Assembly: GCA_003649445.1 (NCBI GenBank)
Contig: QMRV01000037.1
Coordinates: 1-22,178 of the forward strand
Direction: 5' to 3'
DNA: 22,178 nucleotides
Source of the DNA: Thermoprotei archaeon
Lineage (GTDB): Archaea > Thermoproteota > Thermoprotei > Thermofilales > B15-G2
Positions 8,663 to 16,011 of the stretch are shown piece by piece; position 1 is the stretch's first letter; each line of letters begins with the position of its first letter. The notes beneath the pieces were generated by a model. That model was not told the DNA's origin, did not search any database, and worked only from the letters and a program-made list of their open reading frames with translations. Made by a program: the position numbers and the translations under genes.

Positions 8663-8784
8663 ACACAATCATGTATACTAAAAACAACACCATTATAACA
8701 GTATCCCTTACAGTAATAATGCTTTACATTCTAGCCATCAATACTCAGGCAAAACGATCCTCCGCCTAAATATATTTATTCGTC

Positions 8785-9676
8785 TTGCTAGAAAAGTTTT
8801 ATAGTATATCTAACTTAATTTGTTACGATGGAAGATTTTGTGAAATTCAATTACAGCAAATTTTAGATCTTTTTACAGAATATTGTATTAAGAAGTTTGG
8901 AAATTGTTTAGAAAGTATTGTAATCTACGGTAGTGTAGCTAGAGGAGAATTTTTACCCAGTATCAGTGATATAGACACTATTATAATATTTAAAGAGAAA
9001 TGCTGGAAAGGTGACGTAAGTGAAGAAACTTTTCCCGTACCGACTTGGATTGCTTCTAAGCTTTTAAAGATACTTGATGAAATATATAGAGAATTAGGCC
9101 TTAAAAAGCCAATTATTGATGCCCGGGCTACTACAATAAATATTATTAAAAAGGATTAGACCCTAAGATTACTCCATTTTAGTTACATAATATAAAAATG
9201 TGGATATAAAGTACTTTACGGAAAAGATGTATTCAAAGAATATGTTCCGCCACCTATAACCAGAAATGACGTAATAAAAACTCTTGAATATGCACTAAAA
9301 ACAGTTAAACTATTATCAAAAGCTAAACTAATAGGCAAAAAAGAGTTAACATTACACGATAAAGCTAAAGCTTGCATAAATAATGCTATAATAGCTCTGC
9401 AAGCATTTCTTTGTCTTTACGGAGATTTTATTCCATCAAAGAAAAAAGCATGCGAAGAATTTAAGAAAAAAATTCAATTACCTACCTGAAGCGAAAATTG
9501 CAAGTGAACTGTACCAAGCTTTACTCAAACTTAATCAGTTAACTAAGAAAGAGCTTGTGAATGCGATAATGAAAAGTATAACTTTTATTCAATCTTTAAT
9601 TCAAATGGTCAAAAACGATAAATTTACTAATTCTTCCTTACATAGCAAGCCATCCCTTTCTTCTACCCGAAGTTAA
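8785..9676 (+). pseudogene. Broken nucleotidyltransferase/HEPN-like gene
   Basis: The first part (8785-9156) encodes a minimal nucleotidyltransferase core with the family motif IVIYGSVARGEF…SDIDTIIIF, that is GSxARG (G49, S50) and DxD (D62, D64). The frame is then cut by TAG at 9157-9159 and TAA at 9193-9195, but beyond them the same frame continues with GYKVLYGKDVFKEYVPPPIT, the usual C-terminal element of such enzymes. It then gives a helical HEPN-like domain containing KACINNAIIALQAFLCLYGD. At a run of seven A (9466-9472) the sense shifts by one base: the original frame hits TGA at 9487, while the +1 frame reads FNYLPEAKIASELYQALLKL to a stop at 9674-9676. Joined, the parts make one protein of about 290 residues. 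Two stops and a frameshift make this a pseudogene. Relatives act as type VII-like toxin-antitoxin (MNT-HEPN) or antibiotic-nucleotidyltransferase-like proteins. Confidence 0.72.
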
Positions 9677-9789
9677 AGATAATATAAGAAAAAGTTAAAG
9701 AAATTAATAAAGCAGCTTCTACCTAAGCTATTCCTAAATAATTCATCAAAACAAAGAAAGAAAATCACCAGAAAAGCTTGATATGAAAA

Positions 9790-9911
9790 CTAGATAAAAC
9801 ATAAACCATGAAGTTCACTTAACACATCCTCCTCAAAGACGAGTACATAGCCTACGTCCGCTGTAATAACAAGTCTATGTGCAGAGTCACTCAGTATCTC
9901 AGATAAGTGTC
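9790..9911 (-). pseudogene. Short protein-gene remnant, unrecognised
   Basis: A 40-codon minus-strand stretch reads HLSEILSDSAHRLVITADV, then GYVLVFEEDVLSELHGLCFI, and stops at 9790-9792. The regular alternation of hydrophobic residues and its higher GC than the surroundings look like the C-terminal end of a real protein. It has no start codon and is closed upstream by TGA. It may be the tail of a deleted gene. No family is recognised. Confidence 0.3.
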
Positions 9912-9926
9912 AGCGTTACTCCCATC

Positions 9927-10089
9927 CTTTCTATTATCTTTTGATTATTAAGTAGACTTCAATTGGCGTACCATCAATAAACCTTAAAAGATCCTTTCCA
10001 TTATTTTTTGATTGCTAAGGTACGAGAAAGAACGGTAGCACTAAATACATGTTTCCTCCTAACTTTCTAATTATCTTTTGATTGTTAAG
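9927..10089 (-). CRISPR. Degenerate three-repeat CRISPR relic
   Basis: Three copies of the repeat of the large array occur at 9927-9952, 9994-10019 and 10063-10089, with spacers of 41 and 43 nt. Against the large-array repeat the first copy has 2 differences, the second 4, and the third one inserted A and one substitution. All three end in TTAAG or CTAAG instead of TTAAT, so they share a distinct ancestral variant. Strand is set by the GAAAG end of the repeat, as for the large array. Whether it still gives crRNAs is uncertain: the middle repeat changes the CTATTATC block near the processing site. The AT-rich stretch at 10090-10135 could be what is left of a leader. Confidence 0.85.
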
Positions 10090-10163
10090 GAAACTTTTTT
10101 GTAAATAGTCTTTATTTAAATTTTAGTAGGTTAATAAAATGACCTCAGTTAGTATGACTAGTC

Positions 10164-11141
10164 TTACACTTTAGATTGTTTGATTATATCTATCATTTTC
10201 TTTAGTGTTAGCTTATTTGAACTCAACACTTGTATTCCAGCGGCTATACGTTTTCCTCCAGCTGAAACTTCGTATCCATGTTGTCTCATTTTTTCGGCTA
10301 GCGTTAAAGCTATTTTTGATGCATCTACCTGAGGGACTAGACTTCCAATATGTATTAAGCAGACATGTTCCTTTACAAGCGCTATCATTATAACTGGTTT
10401 ACCTCTTTTCTCTAAATTTAACATAGCTTCCCTAAAGACTACCCGCTCCTCCTTATCTCGATAATACCATGAAACTAAGTACTGACCAACATCTATAGCT
10501 CTTTTCATGATCTCCGGCACTAAAGACACAGCTTTATCGTAGTTAGCAGCCTCTTCTCTAGCTAATTTTAGCAGTTCACTAAACCTCTCCTCAATAAGTA
10601 AAGCTAATACCCTTTGCCTAAACTCCTGACTTTCAATATTATATAAATAGCTCCTATGTAAAGTCCATGCTAAAGAATCCTCCTTACTTCTCCCCTGATC
10701 TATTAAAGCAACAGCCCTCAAAATATCAGCCAACACTCCTTCAGGCCTAAGACCTACTACCTCTACAACTAAGTCAGCAACTGAAGCAACTTCCCTAGAC
10801 ACGCTCAATAAAACTTCCTCACGATCCGGCATTATAACTTTAATTCCCGTAAACCCATGATGATCTATAAGAATATTTTCACCCAATACCCTATAACCTC
10901 TACTAGGCGGAAGCTCAATCAACACAGTATCTACAAAACCAAGCCGAGAAATTTCCCTTGGCGGCGGAAAAGAAACTCCCCCAACACCTATACCCCTAAT
11001 CTTCAATTGCTTAACAAATATAGCTGTAGCCAAAATTCCATCCCAGTCACCATCACTAACTACATCAATAGGCTCCCTCTCCTTACACCACTCAAGTATC
11101 TTATCGAAGACCTTTTTATACACAATAACTATTCTAACCAC
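10164..11141 (-). CDS. DHH-DHHA1 family phosphoesterase
   Basis: Predicted metal-dependent phosphodiesterase or exonuclease. Motifs visible: VSDGDWDGILAT at 28-39 (D30, D32, D34), ILIDHHGFTG with D93-H94-H95, VALIDQGR with D148, and a C-terminal DHHA1 substrate-binding loop EVSAGGKRIAAGIQV at 291-305. At 325 residues it fits stand-alone DHH-DHHA1 enzymes of the nanoRNase/oligonucleotide-phosphodiesterase kind rather than the longer archaeal RecJ-like proteins. The start is a GTG at 11139-11141 with no clear Shine-Dalgarno. It is transcribed divergently from the unknown plus-strand pair, sharing an 85-bp intergenic region. One DHH-DHHA1 enzyme, NrN, is known to degrade the SAM-AMP signal of some type III CRISPR systems, so a signal-clearing role is possible here; a housekeeping role in RNA turnover is equally open. 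Confidence 0.85.
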   Translation of the reverse strand: MVRIVIVYKKVFDKILEWCKEREPIDVVSDGDWDGILATAIFVKQLKIRGIGVGGVSFPPPREISRLGFVDTVLIELPPSRGYRVLGENILIDHHGFTGIKVIMPDREEVLLSVSREVASVADLVVEVVGLRPEGVLADILRAVALIDQGRSKEDSLAWTLHRSYLYNIESQEFRQRVLALLIEERFSELLKLAREEAANYDKAVSLVPEIMKRAIDVGQYLVSWYYRDKEERVVFREAMLNLEKRGKPVIMIALVKEHVCLIHIGSLVPQVDASKIALTLAEKMRQHGYEVSAGGKRIAAGIQVLSSNKLTLKKMIDIIKQSKV

Positions 11142-11190
11142 GCCATTTAACTATTTCTTCAGAAAACAGCACATTACTGTTCACCGGAGA

Positions 11191-11210
11191 AAATCTTAAT
11201 AAATATAATA
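11191..11210 (+). promoter_or_regulatory. TATA-like promoter of the unknown plus-strand pair
   Basis: An A/T-only block (TTAATAAATATAATA) sits about 20 to 33 nt upstream of the ATG at 11227, preceded by the purine-rich GGAGAAAA in BRE position. The spacing suits a leaderless or nearly leaderless transcript. Confidence 0.45.
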
Positions 11211-11226
11211 AAAACAATAATAGTAG

Positions 11227-12480
11227 ATGCCTCAAAACAATACCTATCAACTAGAAATAGTAGTATCCATACCTTCAATAACCATATTTTACCCTGATCT
11301 GACATATTCCTTCGGCGATAATGTCCGAGAATACGATGCTTTAATAATAGCAAAAATAAATAATCAACCAATAGTTCTCTTAGCAGAAGAAGTATCAAGT
11401 CATGAAGAAAGCGGAAAAGTAATTGTTGACCTAACTCTAGAATACCCACCAGTACTCTACGTCTTTAATAAAACAAATGATTACAAGATGTTTTTAACAC
11501 CGCTCAGACTATCTATACGCAACTTATCTTTACCCCGAACAATACAGCCAGATAAGCTAGCTAACATATGGGCCAATGGATACGACCTCTTTAATTTATT
11601 ATTTTACTCTTTGCTATTTATGCATCGCGAAACTTTAGAAAAAATACTCAACGATATCTCAGAACTAGAAGTACCTCGGAACACAAATTTATGTTTACTA
11701 AGCGAACTTTCTAAATGTTTAAAAAGCATTATTATTAATAATAATAGTAGCAATAATATAATATCTACTTCAGAAAAAATAAAATCTTTTAAATATATAA
11801 ATATCAGTACACCAAAACCTGCTGATAAAATTATCGCTAAGTTAGCAGCCAAAGAAACAGTAGTTTACCTACTTCCACAATTGCTAAGAGAGTATGAGTC
11901 TAGTAAGGTAAGGAAATATTTTCCTATAAACTTGGCATTAGCTATACTAAATATACTATCAGGAAATACAAGTAAGCTCTACTTCAGAGTAATCGGCTTA
12001 GGTGCTGGGGCTCAATATTCAAAATATATTTTAAATGAAATTAAATGTTTTATCAAAGACTTAAAAATAAATTGTGATATCAAAGGCATAATAGAGATGA
12101 AGCCCGAAGCTATGAGTAAAATAATAATAGAAGATGCAGAAAAAATAGTCAGCGAGACTACAGCTCCCAATGTATTAGTTGTAGTTGCTGGAGACTATAA
12201 TAAGAAGCTTTTTACCGAACTTATTGTCACCATAGCTTCTATCTTTAAGAACTCTAAGTACAAAATATTAGTTTTCCCTGAAGTTATATACTGTATATTA
12301 AGAGATATAGAGAAAAAGCTTGTTTCCACGAATGCTCCCTTAAACTATAATCCAGAGAAACGCAAAGAGAAAAAAGTTAACCCAATTAAATCAATTCTTG
12401 AAAAAGATATCTTATTAATTGAAGACGAAAAAGCTAGAAAACTAATAAAATTACTTACTCAACTTAGAGGTGAAAAATAA
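11227..12480 (+). CDS. Unrecognised protein with Rossmann/CARF-like C-terminal half
   Basis: I do not recognise this 417-residue protein. The N-terminal 100 residues are strand-rich (LEIVVSIPSITIFYP, DALIIAKINNQPIVLLAEE). Residues 110-170 are helical, followed by a low-complexity Asn/Ser/Ile linker (IIINNNSSNNII, from AAT/AAC/AGT-rich DNA). Residues 200-370 show alternating strands and helices with a glycine-rich loop (LYFRVIGLGAGAQYSKYI, 251-268), NVLVVVAGDYN (315-325) and KILVFPEVIY (346-355), consistent with a Rossmann-type fold such as CARF. No RxxxxH HEPN motif, PD-(D/E)xK core or transmembrane helix is evident. The gene is visibly more AT-rich than the cas genes on either side and is on the opposite strand, suggesting separate acquisition. 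It ends with TAA touching the ATG of the next gene, so the two are almost certainly co-expressed. Confidence 0.75.
   Translation: MPQNNTYQLEIVVSIPSITIFYPDLTYSFGDNVREYDALIIAKINNQPIVLLAEEVSSHEESGKVIVDLTLEYPPVLYVFNKTNDYKMFLTPLRLSIRNLSLPRTIQPDKLANIWANGYDLFNLLFYSLLFMHRETLEKILNDISELEVPRNTNLCLLSELSKCLKSIIINNNSSNNIISTSEKIKSFKYINISTPKPADKIIAKLAAKETVVYLLPQLLREYESSKVRKYFPINLALAILNILSGNTSKLYFRVIGLGAGAQYSKYILNEIKCFIKDLKINCDIKGIIEMKPEAMSKIIIEDAEKIVSETTAPNVLVVVAGDYNKKLFTELIVTIASIFKNSKYKILVFPEVIYCILRDIEKKLVSTNAPLNYNPEKRKEKKVNPIKSILEKDILLIEDEKARKLIKLLTQLRGEK
12466..12471 (+). promoter_or_regulatory. Shine-Dalgarno site of second gene of the pair
   Basis: GAGGTG inside the last codons of the first gene lies 9 nt before the ATG at 12481, which directly abuts the upstream TAA. 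This supports the chosen start and translational coupling. Confidence 0.6.
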
Positions 12481-13893
12481 ATGCCAGTCCCCCATTTCTC
12501 TTATAATTATATCAACTTTAAACATACACCCGTGTCAGAAAAACAACACATTAGTACACACAGAAAACTTAATAATGAAAAAATATTCATACCTCTATTT
12601 TACATTAGTGCTAAGAAAAACCCTGCAAAGAAGCTCATAGAACTGCTTATAGAATTCGGCAGCTTCTTCGCTATTAAACCTTCAAGTATTAAAATAGATC
12701 ATATAGATATTTTAGGAGGTTATATACTGGACTTCGATATTTATAAAAAAGCACTAATTTTTAATATTAAAAAAGAAAAAGATAAAAAGGGGAAAAGCGA
12801 AGGTTGGGGAAAATTAAGAATAATGAAAACTCTTAAGTACTTAAGTGAAATTAATACCCTATCTCCATTTTCAGCTCGCATATACTTTACAATAGAAAAA
12901 CCGATACAAGAAGCCTGGTCTCCATCATACATAAAGTTTATACATGAGAACTTAAAGAAGTCTACCTTTTCATGTGATATTGAACTTTTCACTTATTATG
13001 CGAAGAAACTCGAGAAACTAGGTCTTTACGTAGAAAATCCTGACGGCTACATGTCTGCCTTGTCAATAGTTGCTTGGGGCACAGGAGCCCACAGACATGG
13101 AATGGCCCTTAAACAAATAGCTGCACAAGAACTTCTAGAAAGTATAATTTTAAATCAAGAAAAAGCATCTCATGCCCTAGTCTTTCTTTCAGCTCTTATA
13201 GTCGATACTTATGCATGGTTACCTTATATTCTAGGAAGAAAAGAAGTAGCTTTAACTTCAGAACTTCAATATGCGATCGCTGCTACACCATTACGTGAAT
13301 TAGAAGAAGCTACAAGAAACTTATCACAAGTAGTACCCAGCTTAAGAAATAAAGTATATATTAGACTAAGAAAAGAACTAAACCATATACACATACCTCA
13401 AAACATTAATGAATTCTGTAAATACTTAAAACAGCTAGAACAAGCCATACGTGAAAGCATTAAAGACCACTACAGTAAAGACATTAAAAGAGAAGTACTC
13501 ATAGGCCGCTTAAACATTTTGTCACAAGAAATAGCTAAGAAAATGAAAAAAGAAAAAATTAAAAAAATACTAATAACACTAACAGAGCAGACCGCTCCCA
13601 TACTAATGGAAATAATTCAACTCGAAGCAACCGACATAGAAGAAACTACTATAATTTACACTCCTCAAACTCTCTATAATAGACTGCTATTTGCCGAAAA
13701 ACTAGGAAATATAAAGAAAGTACACTACATTCCAGTATCATCAATTGAGCCCGCTATAACAGAAGAAATTCTAAAAAAGAATATGAGAAACCGATACGAC
13801 CTCGCTATAATTCAAGGCTCACTCACAATAGCACTATCAGTCTTAGACAATTTACATGACCGCATTGATTCCTCAAAAATAATATTCGTTTAA
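12481..13893 (+). CDS. Unrecognised protein, putative HEPN + CARF-like effector
   Basis: A 470-residue protein with no family I can name. Residues 34-140 form a strand-rich N-terminal part (KIFIPLFYISA…KIDHIDILGGYILDF). Residues 190-335 are helical, with WGTGAHRHGMALKQIAAQEL early on and RLRKELNHIHIP at 295-306. The latter contains R297-x4-H302, matching the catalytic RxxxxH of HEPN ribonucleases such as Csx1/Csm6. Residues 360-470 alternate strands and helices: KKILITLTEQTAPI, TTIIYTPQTLYN, KKVHYIPVSSI, DLAIIQGSLTIALSVL. That order and the small-residue turn QGSLT, where CARF domains carry GGTK/GGMR-like turns, suggest a divergent CARF-like domain, here C-terminal rather than N-terminal. If so it would be a signal-activated RNase for the adjacent type III system. 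This is inference from short motifs; a chance RxxxxH is possible. Confidence 0.7.
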   Translation: MPVPHFSYNYINFKHTPVSEKQHISTHRKLNNEKIFIPLFYISAKKNPAKKLIELLIEFGSFFAIKPSSIKIDHIDILGGYILDFDIYKKALIFNIKKEKDKKGKSEGWGKLRIMKTLKYLSEINTLSPFSARIYFTIEKPIQEAWSPSYIKFIHENLKKSTFSCDIELFTYYAKKLEKLGLYVENPDGYMSALSIVAWGTGAHRHGMALKQIAAQELLESIILNQEKASHALVFLSALIVDTYAWLPYILGRKEVALTSELQYAIAATPLRELEEATRNLSQVVPSLRNKVYIRLRKELNHIHIPQNINEFCKYLKQLEQAIRESIKDHYSKDIKREVLIGRLNILSQEIAKKMKKEKIKKILITLTEQTAPILMEIIQLEATDIEETTIIYTPQTLYNRLLFAEKLGNIKKVHYIPVSSIEPAITEEILKKNMRNRYDLAIIQGSLTIALSVLDNLHDRIDSSKIIFV

Positions 13894-14011
13894 ATATTTT
13901 AACAGCCTTAAAATAAATATCTCAAATGTCAATAGACCCAGCTAAAAACCTTAAATCTTCACTTACCTTATTATTTCCATAAACAATTTGACACTAAAAT
14001 AATTAAAACAA
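13894..14011. other. Convergent intergenic region
   Basis: 118 bp between the 3' ends of the unknown plus-strand pair and the minus-strand type III operon. Both strands contain T-runs just after the stops (TTTTAA near 13897; TTGTTTTAATTATTTTAG on the minus strand leading from 14005), which may serve as archaeal T-rich terminators. No strong hairpin was found. Confidence 0.35.
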
Positions 14012-14401
14012 TTATAATTCCATACCTATACTTCTAAAGCGTTCTTTATTTCCCGATCTTAACATTAGATTGTAGAGTCTTGAATATATAGCTATATTTT
14101 CTAAGTCTCTTCTCTTTAAATTCTTTAGTTCTCTTACCATATTGCGAGCTACTCTATTTATAGCATTTAGCTCTTGAGCCGTTGGTGGGCGTTCTCTAAT
14201 GAGTGAGGTTATATTTTTGAGTAAAGATGACTTTACCATTATAAAGGTATCTTGATTAGTATCTATTGCTCTAACATAGGCTTTTAAAGCCTGAAATACC
14301 ATTAAATAATAATGATGCCATTTATTTTTTACTATTTCTTTTATTACTGATTCACTAGACAGGATATTTGTTAATCTTTTTGCTACTCTTTTATAGCTCA
14401 A
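14012..14401 (-). CDS. Small helical protein, last gene of type III operon
   Basis: A protein of about 129 residues, all helical and strongly basic (LKNLKRRDLENIAIYSRLYN), unrecognised by sequence. The start is ambiguous. The open frame reaches TTG at 14405-14407, but GAGGTG at 14410-14415 better serves the in-frame TTG at 14399-14401, giving an N-terminus MSYKRVAKRL. It begins inside or right after the end of the third csm3-like gene, so it belongs to the operon. Size, charge and position would suit a second small subunit (Cas11-like) or an RNA-binding accessory; a Csm2-like small subunit is already encoded at 16813-17214, so its role is open. Confidence 0.7.
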   Translation of the reverse strand: MSYKRVAKRLTNILSSESVIKEIVKNKWHHYYLMVFQALKAYVRAIDTNQDTFIMVKSSLLKNITSLIRERPPTAQELNAINRVARNMVRELKNLKRRDLENIAIYSRLYNLMLRSGNKERFRSIGMEL

Positions 14402-15170
14402 GTTCAAACACCTCTTTTAGAGTTGATTTATATTTATCCTTTAATTCCTCTAGATAGCTCGTTAAATCTATTTGCTCAGCAGCGCCTTTAGCAATCATAG
14501 CTCCTACAGCCATTTCAGTAGTTGCCTTTAAAATTCTTATTTTTCCTAATCCTTTAGGTTTTCCGTAACCTAATAGTATAGTTCCGCCTATAGGATATCC
14601 TAAGGCTAAAAGTATTTCAGCTAGCTCTTTCTCACTTGTATTTACTACTATTATCTTTGTCGTCAATATAGTATTACTTGGGATACACTCTAAGACCAGT
14701 ATTGACTTGTCATTTTCTCTAGGAAGATCTGGCTTGTATATTTTTATTGAACTTGGAAGACTCCTTCTAGGCCGCCAGCTTGGTCCTACTTTCTCGTAAA
14801 CTAGCTCTTTAATAGCCTCTGGTACAGCATCTTCAAATAATGCTCTAGACATATATCCAGGAAAACCAAATAGACTTGAGGTTTTCTCCTGTTTCCTATA
14901 CACAGCTAAATGATAATGAGCTGTCACTCCCTTAAGAGTCGAGCCAGGTATTATCGGCACTCCCTTCGCATTCTTTACATTAAGGGATAGCGGCAAGTTT
15001 TCATGTATTGAAAAATCGCCCGAACCTACATGAACTGAAGTAATAGTTTTCAAGGTTAATTTTAGTATACCTATATTTTCTATTAACTCATGAGACTTTG
15101 TTTCTTTCAATCTCATTCTACTAGGTTTGTCTACCTGAATAAATTTGTAATAAGTGCTTGTAGACGACAT
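14391..15170 (-). CDS. Csm3-like Cas7 RAMP subunit, catalytic Asp apparently lost
   Basis: Cas7-type RAMP that would form part of the crRNA-binding backbone of the type III complex. Family marks: a first strand ending TSVHVGSGDFS, then GVPIIPGSTLKGVTAHYHLA (70-88) and the C-terminal glycine-rich turn LLGYGKPKGLGKIRIL. In Csm3 proteins an Asp just before this element cleaves target RNA. By alignment with the paralog at 16001-16816 (…PIDLPVIR…) the equivalent residue here is Asn58 (HENLPLSL), so this copy may be non-cleaving. The N-terminal extension of about 35 residues is longer than in the two paralogs. ATG start at 15168-15170 has GGGGT just upstream; 4-bp gap from the preceding gene. 259 residues, usual for the family. 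Confidence 0.85.
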   Translation of the reverse strand: MSSTSTYYKFIQVDKPSRMRLKETKSHELIENIGILKLTLKTITSVHVGSGDFSIHENLPLSLNVKNAKGVPIIPGSTLKGVTAHYHLAVYRKQEKTSSLFGFPGYMSRALFEDAVPEAIKELVYEKVGPSWRPRRSLPSSIKIYKPDLPRENDKSILVLECIPSNTILTTKIIVVNTSEKELAEILLALGYPIGGTILLGYGKPKGLGKIRILKATTEMAVGAMIAKGAAEQIDLTSYLEELKDKYKSTLKEVFELEL

Positions 15171-15174
15171 TTTA

Positions 15175-16011
15175 CTACCCCTTCAGTTCATTAAGCACAT
15201 CACTTAGACTCTTTTTAATAGAGTCCCATGTGAAGGAACAAAGTATGCCAAAAGGTAGCTCTTTAAGCACTTTCCCATCTAAACCGTTTGGAGTATAGTT
15301 GTCCTTAACTCTCACATTTTTATCCCACTTAAATACTTCTACCTCTATAGGCTTTAAAACTCTATTCTCTCCCTTACTTATGTCTATTGTATAAGTGACT
15401 TTAGTTTTCTCAATAAAATTGCCTATAAACAGTACTTTAACATCATTAAAATCTATTGTTATCTGACCATATCCTCTACTTTTAGACCTACCTAGTCTAG
15501 CTATACCTAAGTTAGCTAAGTTTACTGCAAGTTCTAGAAGCGATAAAAGGGATAAAGGCATGTTCCTAAAGTAGATTTTAGATCTAAAAAGTGTATTCTC
15601 TACTACATACTCTTGTTCAAATGGACCGTGTTGAACTCCCTGAGTCCGCGGATTAATCATTATGTGCTGACGACTCATAATCTTATACTCTCCTTCAACG
15701 TAAGCATCCATAAAGAACATATGAGAACCCCATGCTTCACCCACACTTTTTCCAAAAATATCCTCGATTATCTGAGAAGCACTTGTTACTCCGTAAGCTA
15801 ATAGAGCTCTCTCAATATTCCCTCTAAAGAAGCCTTTAAGCGTAGAACCAGGTATAACAGGTCTCCCCATAGAGTCTAGCAATAAAGGAATATCAGGTGC
15901 TATAGGATCTAGAGGCTTTCTACCCGCGCCTATCGTTAAGGGAGTTACATTCCTTACTGAGAGATCTATTTCACCATTTATTACCAGTACATCAAATCCC
16001 TTAACGCTCAT
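15175..16011 (-). CDS. Csm3-like Cas7 RAMP subunit (second paralog)
   Basis: Backbone RAMP of the type III effector. It has VRNVTPLTIGAGRKPLDP, then PDIPLLLDSMGRPVIPGSTL and KGFFRGNIER, and the C-terminal loop RLGRSKSRGYGQITI. Asp40 (in APDIPLLL; numbering from the ATG) aligns with the Csm3 cleavage Asp, so target RNA cutting is plausible. A GTG two codons upstream is open, but GAGGGGTG at 16017-16024 places initiation at the ATG 16009-16011. A 35-nt stretch in this gene (15823-15857) is identical to one in the next paralog. 278 residues. Confidence 0.87.
   Translation of the reverse strand: MSVKGFDVLVINGEIDLSVRNVTPLTIGAGRKPLDPIAPDIPLLLDSMGRPVIPGSTLKGFFRGNIERALLAYGVTSASQIIEDIFGKSVGEAWGSHMFFMDAYVEGEYKIMSRQHIMINPRTQGVQHGPFEQEYVVENTLFRSKIYFRNMPLSLLSLLELAVNLANLGIARLGRSKSRGYGQITIDFNDVKVLFIGNFIEKTKVTYTIDISKGENRVLKPIEVEVFKWDKNVRVKDNYTPNGLDGKVLKELPFGILCSFTWDSIKKSLSDVLNELKG

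Noticed and set aside
9157..9201. Separate downstream HEPN antitoxin-partner gene starting after the NTase stop
   Set aside because: The sequence after the two stops continues in the same frame with an NTase C-terminal element and has no ribosome site or start, so one broken gene is more likely than two intact ones.
9840..9915. GC-richer patch as a tRNA or structured RNA
   Set aside because: No cloverleaf, T-loop sequence or long stem could be found; it reads better as a protein-coding remnant on the minus strand.
11174..11449. Minus-strand leucine-rich frame antisense to the unknown 417-residue protein
   Set aside because: The hydrophobic stretch is the complement of AT-rich coding sequence; it lacks a ribosome site and overlaps the divergent promoter.
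11728..11765. AAT/ATT-rich tract as a tandem repeat
   Set aside because: It is an in-frame Asn/Ser/Ile low-complexity linker in an AT-rich gene, without regular unit length.
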